From NCBI GenBank assembly GCA_016720745.1, contig JADKKA010000022.1, forward strand, positions 1-64,000: 64,000 nt of DNA, in the 5' to 3' direction. A program made the translations under genes and the position numbers. Positions 8,399 to 17,840 of this stretch are shown piece after piece (position 1 is the stretch's first letter; every line of letters starts with the position of its first letter). This DNA comes from Chitinophagaceae bacterium. Lineage in GTDB: Bacteria; Bacteroidota; Bacteroidia; Chitinophagales; Chitinophagaceae. The notes under the pieces are model-generated. The model saw only the letters and a program-made list of their open reading frames with translations, did no database searches and was not told where the DNA came from.

Positions 8399-8500
8399 TA
8401 CGCACAACATCGGGTTTGGCGCAATGGCGGCTTACCGAACATATACTGATTGTCCAGTCCGCTACTCAGCTTCAGTCATGAGCCATCCGGATTTCTTTAC
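8399..8500 (+). repeat. Left half of an attC-like palindromic site (right half missing)
   Basis: TACGCACAAC at 8399-8408, 22 nt after the stop codon, is followed by ATCGGGTTTGGCGCAATGG. This layout parallels the sites at 53316 (GCAGCCAAC, then GGTTTTGTGCAATTGG) and 54084 (GCAGCCAAC, then GGGTTTTGTGCAAG). The expected right arm ending in GTTGTGCG was not found before the next gene, so the site looks truncated. The remaining gap 8500-8606 shows nothing recognisable. Confidence 0.45.
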
Positions 8501-8606
8501 TTGATTGGGGGCGGTAGTCCCCGCTGATGGAACAATGCATACCACAACAGTACGAAGCGCTTTAGCTAGTGAAATATTTCCGTACATTCATCGTCAATAA
8601 TAACCA

Positions 8607-9628
8607 ATGGGATTATTTGACCTTTTCAAGAAGAAGAAAACTATATCCAGCTTTCCCGAAAATGAACTGGAACAAAGTTTAATGCAGGCAGCTTCCAGTG
8701 TTGCTGCTCAAAAGGAATTTTACCAGAAATTATTATGGAGTCAGCTTTATGTACTTACAGGTAAAGAATCAGTTACCAAAGAGGGGGTGCAGGTGCTGGA
8801 AAAAGATACAACGGTTCAATTAGTAGCATTTGAGGGTGGGCAGATTCCTGTTTTTACCTCCGCTAACAGAATTAATGATAAGGGGATCGTAAAAGAAGAA
8901 CTGTATTACATGAGTTTAAAAGCCCAGGATTTATTCGGGATGGCCAGGGAGCCACTTTTGTACTAAATCCATATTCAGATTATGGAAAGGAATTAATTCC
9001 GGAAGAAATTGAAAGCCTCCTGAATGGTACTATCTATGAAAAAATTGAGGAGAAGGAAGCCGAGGCCAGGAAGTATCAGGACTTTAATGCCTTATTTGAA
9101 AAGGCTGCTAGGCGACAGGAAGATTTGATTTTACTGGATGGTTACCGGCGAAAGCCACTTGGTTCAGCAGAAAGGGAAAGACTGGAGGCCTCCATCAGCG
9201 ATTTCCAGAAATGCCTGGAGATTTTGCCAGTGCATTGGCAATCTATGGTATTAATGGCTAAAGCTTATCAGCGAATGGAAAGGCATGAGGAGGCGCTTCA
9301 GCAATTGGAAACCGCCTTTCATATTGAAAAGGAGAATCATTCCATTCCGCTGGAAGCTTCTTTGGAAGCCATGCATCTTAATGATATCAGTAAAGCACTA
9401 TTTTATTCTGAAGAGTCTTTAAAAAGAAAGCCGGACAGTTTTGCATTAATGGGGAATCATGCCATGAATTTACTGGTAGCAGGAAAAGACAATGAAGCCA
9501 AAGAAATGATTGAGAAAGCAATTCAGCTAAACCCACAGGATGCCGTAAATAAAAATATAGCAGCAGTTGTCAAAGATGTACTGTCTGGAAATCGGGTAAG
9601 GCCCGGGTTTAAAGATGCTATCAATTAA
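8607..9628 (+). CDS. SseB N-terminal-domain protein fused to TPR repeats (one frameshift)
   Basis: Start ATG at 8607 (MGLFDLFKKKK, a Lys-rich cytoplasmic start). Residues about 25-150 match the SseB N-terminal domain (LWSQLYVLTG, VQLVAFEGGQIPVFTSANRI, LKAQDLFGMAR). One G missing from a GGGG run near 8950 breaks GMARGATFVLNPYSDYG; with it restored the protein continues through EELIPEEIESLLNG into three or four TPRs (DFQKCLEILPVHWQSMVLMA, EALQQLETAFHIEKE, EMIEKAIQLNPQDA). Rebuilt length about 341 aa. SseB of enterobacteria relates to serine sensitivity, but the role of this domain is otherwise undefined. The TPRs suggest a scaffold. Confidence 0.75.
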
Positions 9629-9899
9629 AATAACTATCTGTATTGGCTTATTTAAGTTGTATTAAGGACAATCAAACAGCTTGAGTATAAATTTTCGTTT
9701 TGTGAGTTAATATATTCTTTGACTCACATCCGATTAAAAAATATGCCCAGATTTATAAGTTTCAACTCTGTAAACCAATACCTTAGCTTCCCAGGCCATG
9801 TAATTCAGATCTTAATTACTGGCAGGCTTTTTTTTGAAGAAAGCAATCTGCATAAACATTAAACCGGGGTCTATAAATTTATTGGATAACTTTATTTAA
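9629..9899. other. Intergenic gap
   Basis: 271 AT-rich bases. I see no gene, repeat or strong hairpin. The last 40 bases before the next start (AATTTATTGGATAACTTTATTTAA) could hold a Bacteroidota-type promoter, but the match to the TTTG / TAnnTTTG consensus is weak. Confidence 0.4.
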
Positions 9900-10391
9900 A
9901 TGAAAATTGACAATAATAATGGCTGGACTGAAGCAGTCTTAGCTGAACGAGGATCTGTTGAAGATTTCTTTAAAATTGCCGGACTTCTACAGGCAAGTAT
10001 GGATATTTCTCTGGAAAACAGAGTCAGTGAAACGGACTCAATATATTGGGATTTCACTTACAATGGGAGGGTGCTTACTTTACATCATAATACATTTTCC
10101 GGTATTTCAATATTTCCGGTTTCTTTAAACCGTGCGATAGAATTAGAAAATGAGGCAGTGCTCCATTTATTTAAAAGCTTTTCCCGGATTTTAGAAAAGT
10201 ACAGGACTACTGGCAATTTTATTTCAAAGTACTTTGAACCCGAACCAAATCAATGGGGGTTGCGTGGTGATCCTCATTTGTGGAGACACATGAAATTAGA
10301 ATTGGCATCGCAGGAAATTCCATCTTCAGTAGCCGAATTCGAGAATCTGCTGCTCCATCAATTTGAAAAACTAACAGGCCAAAAACCATAA
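9900..10391 (+). CDS. Hypothetical cytoplasmic protein
   Basis: 163 aa from ATG 9900 (MKIDNNNGWTEAVLAERGS). No signal peptide or membrane segment. It carries an aromatic block (IYWDFTYNGRVLTLHHNTF) and a C-terminal block WGLRGDPHLWRHMKLEL followed by an amphipathic helix ending FEKLTGQKP. I do not recognise the family; the LRGDPxLW motif is distinctive and could be used for searching. It precedes a short non-coding gap and an NTF2-like gene on the same strand. Confidence 0.65.
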   Translation: MKIDNNNGWTEAVLAERGSVEDFFKIAGLLQASMDISLENRVSETDSIYWDFTYNGRVLTLHHNTFSGISIFPVSLNRAIELENEAVLHLFKSFSRILEKYRTTGNFISKYFEPEPNQWGLRGDPHLWRHMKLELASQEIPSSVAEFENLLLHQFEKLTGQKP

Positions 10392-10536
10392 AAAGGGGGA
10401 ATCATTTATTCACGTAAGTATGGTCCTGCCGGGATGTCACGAGGTAAGTTGTGTTCAGAATTTTGGCTTGAAAAAGGATTTCCTTTGCTGGTTAAACGAT
10501 TTAAGGAAGATACGACTAAATAAATTCAACTAAAAA

Positions 10537-10999
10537 ATGACTAAGACCCGATTTTCATTTTTACTGATTAGCCTGCTTTTAATATTTGACACAAAGGCTC
10601 AGCATAAAGATTCGCTGGCCGTTCTAAAGGCTGCCGGCAACTTCGTGACCGCTTTTAATAATTTTAACTGGGAAGAATTTCGGGGATCATTCACTGATGA
10701 TGCATCAATATTTTATCCTTTTTGGACTCAGGCGAAAAGAATCAGCGGCAAACAGGCTATCGAAAAAACATGGCTACTCATCTTTCCGGAGTTTGCTGAC
10801 ACAGCCAATACAAGAAAATTACAAATCAATCCGAAAAACCTTCATATACAGCTTTACGGGAAAACTGCTATTGTTACCTTTCATTTGGGTGATGGGGTCA
10901 ATTCATTATCCCGGCGGACCCTGAGTCATGATAAAGCAAAAACGGATATGGAAAATTGCTCATCTGCATGCTTCATCACTAAATGAAACTAAAAATTAG
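10537..10999 (+). CDS. Secreted SnoaL/NTF2-like protein (frameshift near C-terminus)
   Basis: MTKTRFSFLLISLLLIFDTKAQ is a Sec signal peptide. The mature part NFVTAFNNFNWEEFRGSFTDDASIFYP (split), KRISGKQAIEKTW and GKTAIVTFHL match the NTF2-like fold of YybH/SnoaL-type proteins. One extra base near 10923 shifts the frame; reading on in the corrected frame gives RRTLVMIKQKRIWKIAHLHASSL, the usual WKIxHxH ending, with a stop at 10997-10999. About 154 aa. The 145-nt gap upstream holds a short open stretch without a recognisable product. Confidence 0.75.
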
Positions 11000-11137
11000 A
11001 ATTTGGAACTCCTCCATCATTCAGGTTGGATGTAAACATTAGGTAACCATTGAAATTTTAAAACGATAGCCTTTGCGTTGCGTTTTGTTAAATTTGATTG
11101 GCCATTGACAGGCCATGGCGCTGAACTTTTTAGTATG

Positions 11138-11638
11138 ACACACCGCACTAAAGACACTTATCTTAAACAGGTCTATTACTTCATCAAAGACATTCTTGTT
11201 GTTTGCCCCTCATGTAGCGGAAAAGCCATTGTAAAGGCCTCAGGACTTCCATTTAAAAACCTGAATGAACCTGATGTTAAACTAATTTGTTCGGGTTGCG
11301 GCCACAGTAAAAGGCTGGAGGAAAAGCCGGGTGCTATTTTATTCTCTGATTCCACAAAAACAATTCCAGGCAGGTATATGATAATTGGCGGAGCGATAGA
11401 TCCCTATTTCCACTTGCCACTTTGGTTAACGATAAATTGTTGTGACAATACTTTATGGGCATATAATTTGGAGCATTTGGAGTTTTTAAAGCAACACGTG
11501 GCAGCCGGATTAAGAGAAAGGAATACGCAGGTAAAAGCAAATCAAAGTCTGGGTAGCAGACTTCCAAAGTGGATGACTGCCTCAAAGAACAGAGATGCCG
11601 TCGTGAAAGCCATCGATCTGCTTAAAAAAAAGAGTTGA
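11138..11638 (+). CDS. Zinc-ribbon hypothetical protein
   Basis: ATG at 11138 (MTHRTKDTYLKQVYYF) is preferred over 11078 because the preceding residues look non-coding. About 166 aa. Two knuckles CPSC (near residue 27) and CSGC (near residue 55), each Cys-x2-Cys, form a likely zinc ribbon. The C-terminal half (LPLWLTINCCDNTLWAYNLE, LEFLKQHVAAGLRE, SRLPKWMTASKNRDAVVKAI) is conserved in similar bacterial zinc-ribbon proteins of unknown role. Single gene, no obvious operon. Confidence 0.6.
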   Translation, partial: THRTKDTYLKQVYYFIKDILVVCPSCSGKAIVKASGLPFKNLNEPDVKLICSGCGHSKRLEEKPGAILFSDSTKTIPGRYMIIGGAIDPYFHLPLWLTINCCDNTLWAYNLEHLEFLKQHVAAGLRERNTQVKANQSLGSRLPKWMTASKNRDAVVKAIDLLKKKS

Positions 11639-11705
11639 ATGATTGGTCGTAAGTTTTGGCAGATTAGCGTTTTGAAATAAATACAGTTTCTATACATTTA
11701 TACCC

Positions 11706-12233
11706 ATGACCCAATACCTCATCCTCCCCGGCCTCGGCAATTCAGGCCCCACCCACTGGCAAACCTATTTTGAAGAAAGCAGCCCGCAATTTAAAAGGGT
11801 ACAACAGCAAAGCTGGACCGAACCGGTTTGTGCCGATTGGATCGCCAACCTGGATAAAGCTGTGCATGAATATGATCCGGCCCTGGTTGTATTGGTAGCC
11901 CATAGCCTGGCCTGTTCCACTGTGGCACATTGGGTAAAAAATTACAAACGCACCATCAAGGGCGCCCTGCTGGTGGCCCCCAGCGATCCCGAAGCTGATA
12001 TCTATACTTTTCCGGCCAAAGGTTTTGCCCCAGTGCCATTAGATCCTCTGCCATTTCCCAGTATCGTGGTTTCGAGCAGTAATGATATCTGGGTAACGCC
12101 CGAAAGAGCCCGCCATTTTGCTGAGCACTGGGGAAGTGAATTTCTTGATATCGGTGCTGCCGGTCATATCAATGCGGATTCTGGGCATTATCAGTGGGAA
12201 GAAGGCCTGGAGATTTTAAAACGCCTGGGCTGA
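11706..12233 (+). CDS. RBBP9/YdeN-family alpha/beta hydrolase
   Basis: 175 aa starting MTQYLILPGLGNSGPTHWQ, the typical RBBP9-family beginning with a GxGxSGxxHW-type oxyanion loop. The nucleophile elbow is AHSLAC (Ser near residue 67), the acid is in SSNDIWV, and the catalytic His is in GHINADSG. Members are small cytoplasmic serine hydrolases acting on esters; physiological substrates are mostly unknown. Intact, full length, and 7 nt upstream of the next lipoprotein gene, so probably co-transcribed with it. Confidence 0.85.
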   Translation: MTQYLILPGLGNSGPTHWQTYFEESSPQFKRVQQQSWTEPVCADWIANLDKAVHEYDPALVVLVAHSLACSTVAHWVKNYKRTIKGALLVAPSDPEADIYTFPAKGFAPVPLDPLPFPSIVVSSSNDIWVTPERARHFAEHWGSEFLDIGAAGHINADSGHYQWEEGLEILKRLG

Positions 12234-12240
12234 TATTTCA

Positions 12241-12930
12241 ATGATGAATTTTTTCAGCAAAATAAAATTGCTTTTCTGTTGCTTTCTGGTCTGCAGTCTT
12301 CTTTTTTTGTCTTGCGATCAAAAGCGCAGATCATCCGCATCGGTTGAGTTGCTGCCCAATGGAAAGAGATTGCTCGATACCTATGATTCAGCGATGTCGT
12401 TATACTATAAGGAAGTAGTGGGGTCGGATACTTTGCTGGATGGAGGAATTACCTGCTATGGCGAAGATGACAGTATGCGCTATTTCTACCTCCGGAAGGG
12501 GAATGAAATGCACCTGCTCAATCAATCTTCTGTTTACCAATCACCCTGGTCACTCGGAGTGGTTGAAGAAGAGTTTTCGGATTTTTTCCTGGTCCGTCTT
12601 GATAATGGAAACAGCAGTCCGGTTCATTATCAGGTCTTCAACAAATCGGATGGCAGCAACCGGATGGGAGAAGGACGATGGGGGATCAGTATCAATTACT
12701 GGAAGGATAGTTTGTTCCTACTCAGTAACAACCCGGTTGTAACCAATAAGCCGGACAGTCTGGTCTTGTGGAATATTGTGTCCGGCCGGCAGTATAAAAG
12801 CCCGCTGCCACCCGGTTTGCCGGATGATTGTGAATTTGAAATTACGGCAATCAGTCAGCAGGAGTACCGCATCTCCTTTACCTCCATCAGAGGCAACGAA
12901 TTTGAACTGCAAAAGCGGTACAGGAGATGA
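12241..12930 (+). CDS. Predicted lipoprotein of unknown function
   Basis: 229 aa. The N-terminus (KIKLLFCCFLVCSLLFLSCDQ) is a lipoprotein signal with lipobox LFLSC. The mature part is beta-rich with no family I recognise (SLYYKEVVGSDTLLDGGITC, DDCEFEITAISQQEYRISFT). It ends NEFELQKRYRR. A decayed copy of this gene's last 165 bases lies at 20804-20970, just after the next five-gene operon, so the operon sits between two copies of this 3' end. Confidence 0.7.
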   Translation: MMNFFSKIKLLFCCFLVCSLLFLSCDQKRRSSASVELLPNGKRLLDTYDSAMSLYYKEVVGSDTLLDGGITCYGEDDSMRYFYLRKGNEMHLLNQSSVYQSPWSLGVVEEEFSDFFLVRLDNGNSSPVHYQVFNKSDGSNRMGEGRWGISINYWKDSLFLLSNNPVVTNKPDSLVLWNIVSGRQYKSPLPPGLPDDCEFEITAISQQEYRISFTSIRGNEFELQKRYRR

Positions 12931-13014
12931 GGTTGTTTTTATCAGGCAGGGGCCAGAATTCTCATCTTAATAGATTATCATTAACTTCAAGACAAAATAT
13001 GCTTGCCGGTTGCT

Positions 13015-15333
13015 ATGAAAAAAATAGTACTCTGTATTACCCTTTTCGTCACGATAGCTACTTTTATAGCTTCCTGTTTTAATAATAACAAAGCAAAGCA
13101 GCGGGGTGAGTTGAGCCCGATTAGTTACAATTTTGATATTCGTCCCATTCTTTCCGACAAATGTTTTGCCTGTCACGGGCCTGATGCTAACAAAAGAAAG
13201 GCAAGCCTTCGGTTGGATATCATGGATAGCGCCCTGGCTCCATTAAAGGAAACCAAAGGAGCCTATGCGATAGTCCCGGGAAAGCCGGAAGCATCTGAAT
13301 TAATCAAACGCATTTCTTCCAAAGACCCTTCCTATCAAATGCCTGCGCCGGAGTCGCACCTTGGTCTGTTAACAGCCGATGAAATAAAACTATTTACCAC
13401 CTGGATTCAACAGGGAGCCAGGTATGAAAAACACTGGGCATTTGTAAAACCTCAAAAAGTAAATCTGCCCGCTACCAGTGATAAGGACTGGCAAAAAAAC
13501 GAAATAGACCATTTTACGCTGGCTAAGATGGAGGAAAAGGGACTAGCACCGAATGAGGAAGCTGAAAAGGAAATACTGTTAAAAAGAGTTTCACTGGACC
13601 TGACAGGATTGCTTCCTTCTGTGGAAATGATGGATGCATTTGCTGACGATAAAAGCAAGGATGCCTATGAAAATGTAGTCGATAAATTATTAAACACAGC
13701 CCAATACGGCGAAAAGATGGCGGTTCACTGGCTGGATCTTGCCAGATATTCTGATAGTTATGGTTACCAGGATGATAATATCCGGACACAATGGCCTTAC
13801 AGGGACTGGCTCATTCATGCTTTTAATAAAAATATGGGGTATGATGAGTTTGTCACCTGGCAATTGGCGGGCGATTTACTACCCAATGCCGGCAAAGAAC
13901 AAATACTTGCTACTGCTTTTTTACGAAACCATAAGTACACAGAAGAAGGAGGCGTTATTCCGGAAGAGTACCGGGTAGAGTATAATATTGATAAAGTAAA
14001 AACATTTGCTAAGGGATTGCTGGCATTAACGGTGGAATGTGCGCAGTGTCATGATCATAAATACGACCCGATCTCTCAGAAGGACTATTATCAGCTCTTT
14101 GGTTTTTTTAACTCCAGTAAAGAACAGGGATTTGAAGGCGATGTATCCATTTCAAAACCGGCCAAAACACCGGTCCTTGTTTTGAATGACGATGATGTAA
14201 AAAACATTGTATCGTTTATTCATAAAAAAGATACCGGCCTTTTAACAGTCTCTGTAATGGGAGAAGCCGATACACCCCGGACCACCTATATTTTGAAAAG
14301 GGGTGTTTATGATCAGCATGGCGAAGCAGTGCAGGCAGCCGGTTTGAAATCCGTAATGGATTTTGATACCACGCAGTTTCCCCGTAACCGTCTCGGCCTG
14401 GCCAAATGGACAGTCAATAAAGAAAACCCAATGACGGCCCGGGCTTTTGTGAATCAACTTTGGGCCGAGTTTTTTGGGAAAGGAATTGTGGCAACTACCG
14501 GTGATTTCGGCATGCAGGGAAATTTACCCACGCATCCTGAATTATTAGATTGGCTGGCCGTTGACTTCATGGAAAATAATTGGGATATCAAAAAACTCAT
14601 TAAAAAAATTGTACTCTCTGCCACTTACCGTCAATCTTCCCGGATTTCAGCAAAGCATAGCAATACTGATCCGGAAAATACCTATTTAAGCCGCTTCCCC
14701 AGGGTCAGGGAAAAAGCAGAATTTATCAGGGATATCGTATTGGGAAGCAGCGGGCTCCTGGTGAAAACAATCGGAGGACCCAGTGTAAAACCCTATCAGC
14801 CTAAAGGAATCTGGGAAGCGGCCACTTCCGGAAGAGGAGTACTGGCTGTTTATGAACAGGATCATGGAGAGGCACTGTACCGAAGGGGCTTATACACTTT
14901 TATTAAGTTAACGGCGCCGCCTCCCAATATGATCATGTTTGATGCCAGCAACAGAGACCAATGTGAAGTCAGAAGGCTGAACACAACGACACCCTTACAG
15001 GCATTGGCCATGATGAACGATCCATTGGTACTGGAGGCTTCAAGAGTATTTGCACAGCAATTATTTGTAAAGAACAACAGTATTGAACAAAAAATTCAGC
15101 TGGCATTCCGAAGTATTATTTGCCGCACACCTACCAGTAAGCAGTTGAACATTCTATCCGACTATTATCAAGAGCAATTCAATCAATTTAACAGCAAAAA
15201 ACTGGATGCGGTAAAAACATTGCATGTGGGAGAATATGCGCAGGACGAACGGGTGAATAAAAACGAACTGGCGGCATTAATGAAAGTAATAGTCACCATT
15301 TACAATATGGAAGAAGCGATTACAAAAACCTGA
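13015..15333 (+). CDS. DUF1549/DUF1553 (PSD1) c-type cytochrome-like lipoprotein
   Basis: About 772 aa from ATG 13015 (MKKIVLCITLFVTIATFIAS, lipobox before CFNNN). Residue 50 onward holds a haem-binding CFACH with GPDANKRKASLRLD, the planctomycete-type cytochrome c domain. DUF1549 follows (LLKRVSLDLTGLLP, VHWLDLARYSDSYGYQDD) with a second CAQCH near residue 342 (AQCHDHKYDPISQ). Then comes DUF1553 (RAFVNQLWAEFFGKGIV, LPTHPELLDWLAVDF, SATYRQSSR, RRLNTTTPLQALAMMNDP). This protein and a DUF1501 partner are found together in Planctomycetota and some Bacteroidota and are thought to take part in periplasmic redox chemistry on carbohydrate-like substrates. First gene of a five-gene operon, with a 4-nt gap to the next. 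Confidence 0.85.
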   Translation: MKKIVLCITLFVTIATFIASCFNNNKAKQRGELSPISYNFDIRPILSDKCFACHGPDANKRKASLRLDIMDSALAPLKETKGAYAIVPGKPEASELIKRISSKDPSYQMPAPESHLGLLTADEIKLFTTWIQQGARYEKHWAFVKPQKVNLPATSDKDWQKNEIDHFTLAKMEEKGLAPNEEAEKEILLKRVSLDLTGLLPSVEMMDAFADDKSKDAYENVVDKLLNTAQYGEKMAVHWLDLARYSDSYGYQDDNIRTQWPYRDWLIHAFNKNMGYDEFVTWQLAGDLLPNAGKEQILATAFLRNHKYTEEGGVIPEEYRVEYNIDKVKTFAKGLLALTVECAQCHDHKYDPISQKDYYQLFGFFNSSKEQGFEGDVSISKPAKTPVLVLNDDDVKNIVSFIHKKDTGLLTVSVMGEADTPRTTYILKRGVYDQHGEAVQAAGLKSVMDFDTTQFPRNRLGLAKWTVNKENPMTARAFVNQLWAEFFGKGIVATTGDFGMQGNLPTHPELLDWLAVDFMENNWDIKKLIKKIVLSATYRQSSRISAKHSNTDPENTYLSRFPRVREKAEFIRDIVLGSSGLLVKTIGGPSVKPYQPKGIWEAATSGRGVLAVYEQDHGEALYRRGLYTFIKLTAPPPNMIMFDASNRDQCEVRRLNTTTPLQALAMMNDPLVLEASRVFAQQLFVKNNSIEQKIQLAFRSIICRTPTSKQLNILSDYYQEQFNQFNSKKLDAVKTLHVGEYAQDERVNKNELAALMKVIVTIYNMEEAITKT

Positions 15334-15337
15334 TAAA

Positions 15338-16786
15338 GTGGAAAAAGAAGTATTAGAACACCAGTTACATATCAACCGGCGCAGGTTTTTAACCCGCGTA
15401 GGCATGGGTTTGGGGGGGGCCGCTCTGGGTTCCTTATTGATCCCCGATTTGTTTGGTGGAAAAAGTATCGAGGAACAGGTAATGACCGGACTTCCTCATT
15501 TTGCGCCTAAAGCAAAACGAGTCATTTATCTTTTTCAAAACGGAGCACCTTCTCAGTTAGATTTATTCGATTACAAGCCGATGCTGCAAACGATGCAGGG
15601 ACAGGATCTGCCTGCTTCAATCCGGATGGGACAAAGATTAACCGGTATGACAGCCGATCAGAAACAATTTCCATTGGCAGGTTCTGCATTTCAATTTGAA
15701 CAGTATGGGCAGCAAAGGGTATGGATGAGTGAATTATTACCCTATACATCAAAAATCGCAGATGAATTGTGCGTCATAAAAAGTATGCATACAGAAGCGA
15801 TTAATCATGACCCGGCCCTAACTTTTTTTCAAACAGGGGCACAGGTGGGGAATCGGCCCAGTATGGGTTCCTGGTTAAGTTATGGATTGGGAAGTGAAAA
15901 TAAAAACCTGCCTGCTTTTTGCGTATTGTTATCAAAGGGAAAAGGAAATGGGCAGGGGGTCTATTCTAAATTATGGACCAACGGATTTCTGGACTCAGTG
16001 CACCAGGGCGTGCAGTTCAGCAGTGGCGAAAACCCGGTATTATACCTGAATAATCCGGACGGGATCGATAAAGCCGACAGAAGAGTCATGCTGGATAATT
16101 TGGCAGCATTAAATGAAGAAAGTAATAAGACATTTGAAGATCCTGAAATGGCTGCGAAAATTCAGCAATACGAAATGGCTTATCGTATGCAAACCGCAGT
16201 ACCGGAAGTAACAGACTTAAGTAATGAGCCGGAGAATATCATCAAATTATATGGTGCAGAATGCATGGTGCCCGGAACCTATGCTGCCAATTGCTTATTG
16301 GCAAGAAAACTATCTGAGAGCGGTGTACGGTTTATTCAACTCTATCACCAGGGTTGGGATGGACATAATAATTTACCGGAAGAACTGAAGGGCCAGTGTA
16401 AGGATACAGACCAGGCCTCAGCCGCATTAATTACCGATTTAAAGCAGAGGGGATTACTGGATGAAACATTAGTGATCTGGGGCGGAGAATTTGGCCGGAC
16501 CAATTATTGCCAGGGGACGCTTACAAAAGAAAACTATGGAAGAGACCACCATCCAAGATGCTTTACGATATGGATGGCAGGCGGAGGTGTAAAGCCCGGT
16601 GTTTACGGAGAAACAGATGAATTTGGATATAATATTGTTTCGAACCCGGTACATGTTAACGACTTTCATGCTACGGCCTTGCATCTGATGGGGCTGGATC
16701 ATGAAAAGTTAACCTTTAAGCATTTAGGGAGAAGGTATCGCTTAACGGATGTAGCCGGAAAAGTAGTGAGCTCGATTATCGCTTAA
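15338..16786 (+). CDS. DUF1501 protein with Tat-like signal
   Basis: 482 aa from GTG 15338, 4 nt after the previous stop. NRRRFLTRVGMGLGGAALGS is a twin-arginine signal. The body shows DUF1501 features of the alkaline-phosphatase-like/sulfatase superfamily: LFQNGAPSQLDLFDYKP, INHDPALTFFQTG, GVRFIQLYHQGWDGHNN, LVIWGGEFGRTNYCQG, GRDHHPRCFTIWMAGGG and NDFHATALHLMGLDH. Metal-binding His/Asp are expected in these motifs by analogy. It is the standard partner of DUF1549/DUF1553 cytochromes; the reaction is unknown. Tat export implies it folds, perhaps with cofactor, before crossing the inner membrane. Confidence 0.88.
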   Translation: MEKEVLEHQLHINRRRFLTRVGMGLGGAALGSLLIPDLFGGKSIEEQVMTGLPHFAPKAKRVIYLFQNGAPSQLDLFDYKPMLQTMQGQDLPASIRMGQRLTGMTADQKQFPLAGSAFQFEQYGQQRVWMSELLPYTSKIADELCVIKSMHTEAINHDPALTFFQTGAQVGNRPSMGSWLSYGLGSENKNLPAFCVLLSKGKGNGQGVYSKLWTNGFLDSVHQGVQFSSGENPVLYLNNPDGIDKADRRVMLDNLAALNEESNKTFEDPEMAAKIQQYEMAYRMQTAVPEVTDLSNEPENIIKLYGAECMVPGTYAANCLLARKLSESGVRFIQLYHQGWDGHNNLPEELKGQCKDTDQASAALITDLKQRGLLDETLVIWGGEFGRTNYCQGTLTKENYGRDHHPRCFTIWMAGGGVKPGVYGETDEFGYNIVSNPVHVNDFHATALHLMGLDHEKLTFKHLGRRYRLTDVAGKVVSSIIA

Positions 16787-16805
16787 GTCTTTTGTAAAAA
16801 TAGTA

Positions 16806-17840
16806 ATGAACAGGAAAGATTTTATAACGAATACATCCCTTGCGGGCATCAGTGCGCTCTGTATTCCTGATTTGCTGATCAGGAACGAAATCATATTCGG
16901 GCATCATAACAAAAAGTACCGGATCAATAAACGCTGGAGTCAGGCAGATATCAGCCGCTATCCTGTTAAGGATTGTCATGAAATGGTTCAGGATAGTATG
17001 GGAAGGATCATATTGTTGACCAATGAAACCAGGAACAATGTATTGATGTATGATAAAAACGGGAAACTGCTGCAAACCTGGGGAACTGAATATCCGGGCG
17101 CCCACGGATTAACACTGTTTCATGAAAACGGAGAAGATGTTTTATTTATTTGTGATAACAACAGGCACCAGGTTATTAAAACCACCATCGATGGTAAAGT
17201 GCTGATGGTGCTTGATTATCCCAAAGAAACCGGTGAGTATAAGTCTGCAGATGAATTTATACCCACAGAAACGGCCATAGCACCCAATGGCGATATTTAT
17301 GTGGCCGACGGATATGGAAAAGATTTTGTGATCCAGTATGATGCCAAAGGAAAGTACATCAGGCATTTTGGCGGAAAAGGAGATGCTGAAAAAAATGTGT
17401 TGAATGCACACGGTGTTTGTATAGATGGGAGAGATAAAAATAATCCCTGTTTATTGGTAACCTCCAGAATGCAAAATGCATTTAAGCGATTTAGTTTAAC
17501 AGGTGATTATCTGAGCACGATTCCAATGCCCGGCGCCTGGGTCTGCCGGCCTGTAATCAGGGGTAACTATTTATATGCGGCCGTTTTGCAATCCAACAGC
17601 AGACAGTGGCAGCAATCAGGCTTCGTTACCATTTTAGATGAAAACAATAAAGTAATCAGCAATCTGGCTGGCAGTGAGCCGGCTTATGATGCTAATAATA
17701 CTTTAAACGAAATGTATCAAACCATCAGGGCTTTTCAGTACCCTCATGATGTATGTATAGATGATGAAGAGAATCTGTATGTGGCGCAGTGGAATTCAGG
17801 GAAAGTATATCCTTATAAATTTGAACCCGTTCACGCATGA
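16806..17840 (+). CDS. NHL/six-bladed beta-propeller protein
   Basis: 344 aa from ATG 16806, beginning MNRKDFITNTSLAGISALCI, a weak Tat-like or Sec signal (NRKDF in place of RR). Blades include MVQDSMGRIILLTNETRNNV, VLFICDNNRHQVIKTTIDG, AIAPNGDIYVADGYGKDFVI, LNAHGVCIDG and PHDVCIDDEENLYVAQW, which is NHL/SMP-30-type spacing. Related propellers accompany PSD1/DUF1501 pairs and could bind the carbohydrate substrate or shield an active site. The stop overlaps the next start by 4 nt (ATGA), indicating translational coupling. Confidence 0.8.
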   Translation: MNRKDFITNTSLAGISALCIPDLLIRNEIIFGHHNKKYRINKRWSQADISRYPVKDCHEMVQDSMGRIILLTNETRNNVLMYDKNGKLLQTWGTEYPGAHGLTLFHENGEDVLFICDNNRHQVIKTTIDGKVLMVLDYPKETGEYKSADEFIPTETAIAPNGDIYVADGYGKDFVIQYDAKGKYIRHFGGKGDAEKNVLNAHGVCIDGRDKNNPCLLVTSRMQNAFKRFSLTGDYLSTIPMPGAWVCRPVIRGNYLYAAVLQSNSRQWQQSGFVTILDENNKVISNLAGSEPAYDANNTLNEMYQTIRAFQYPHDVCIDDEENLYVAQWNSGKVYPYKFEPVHA

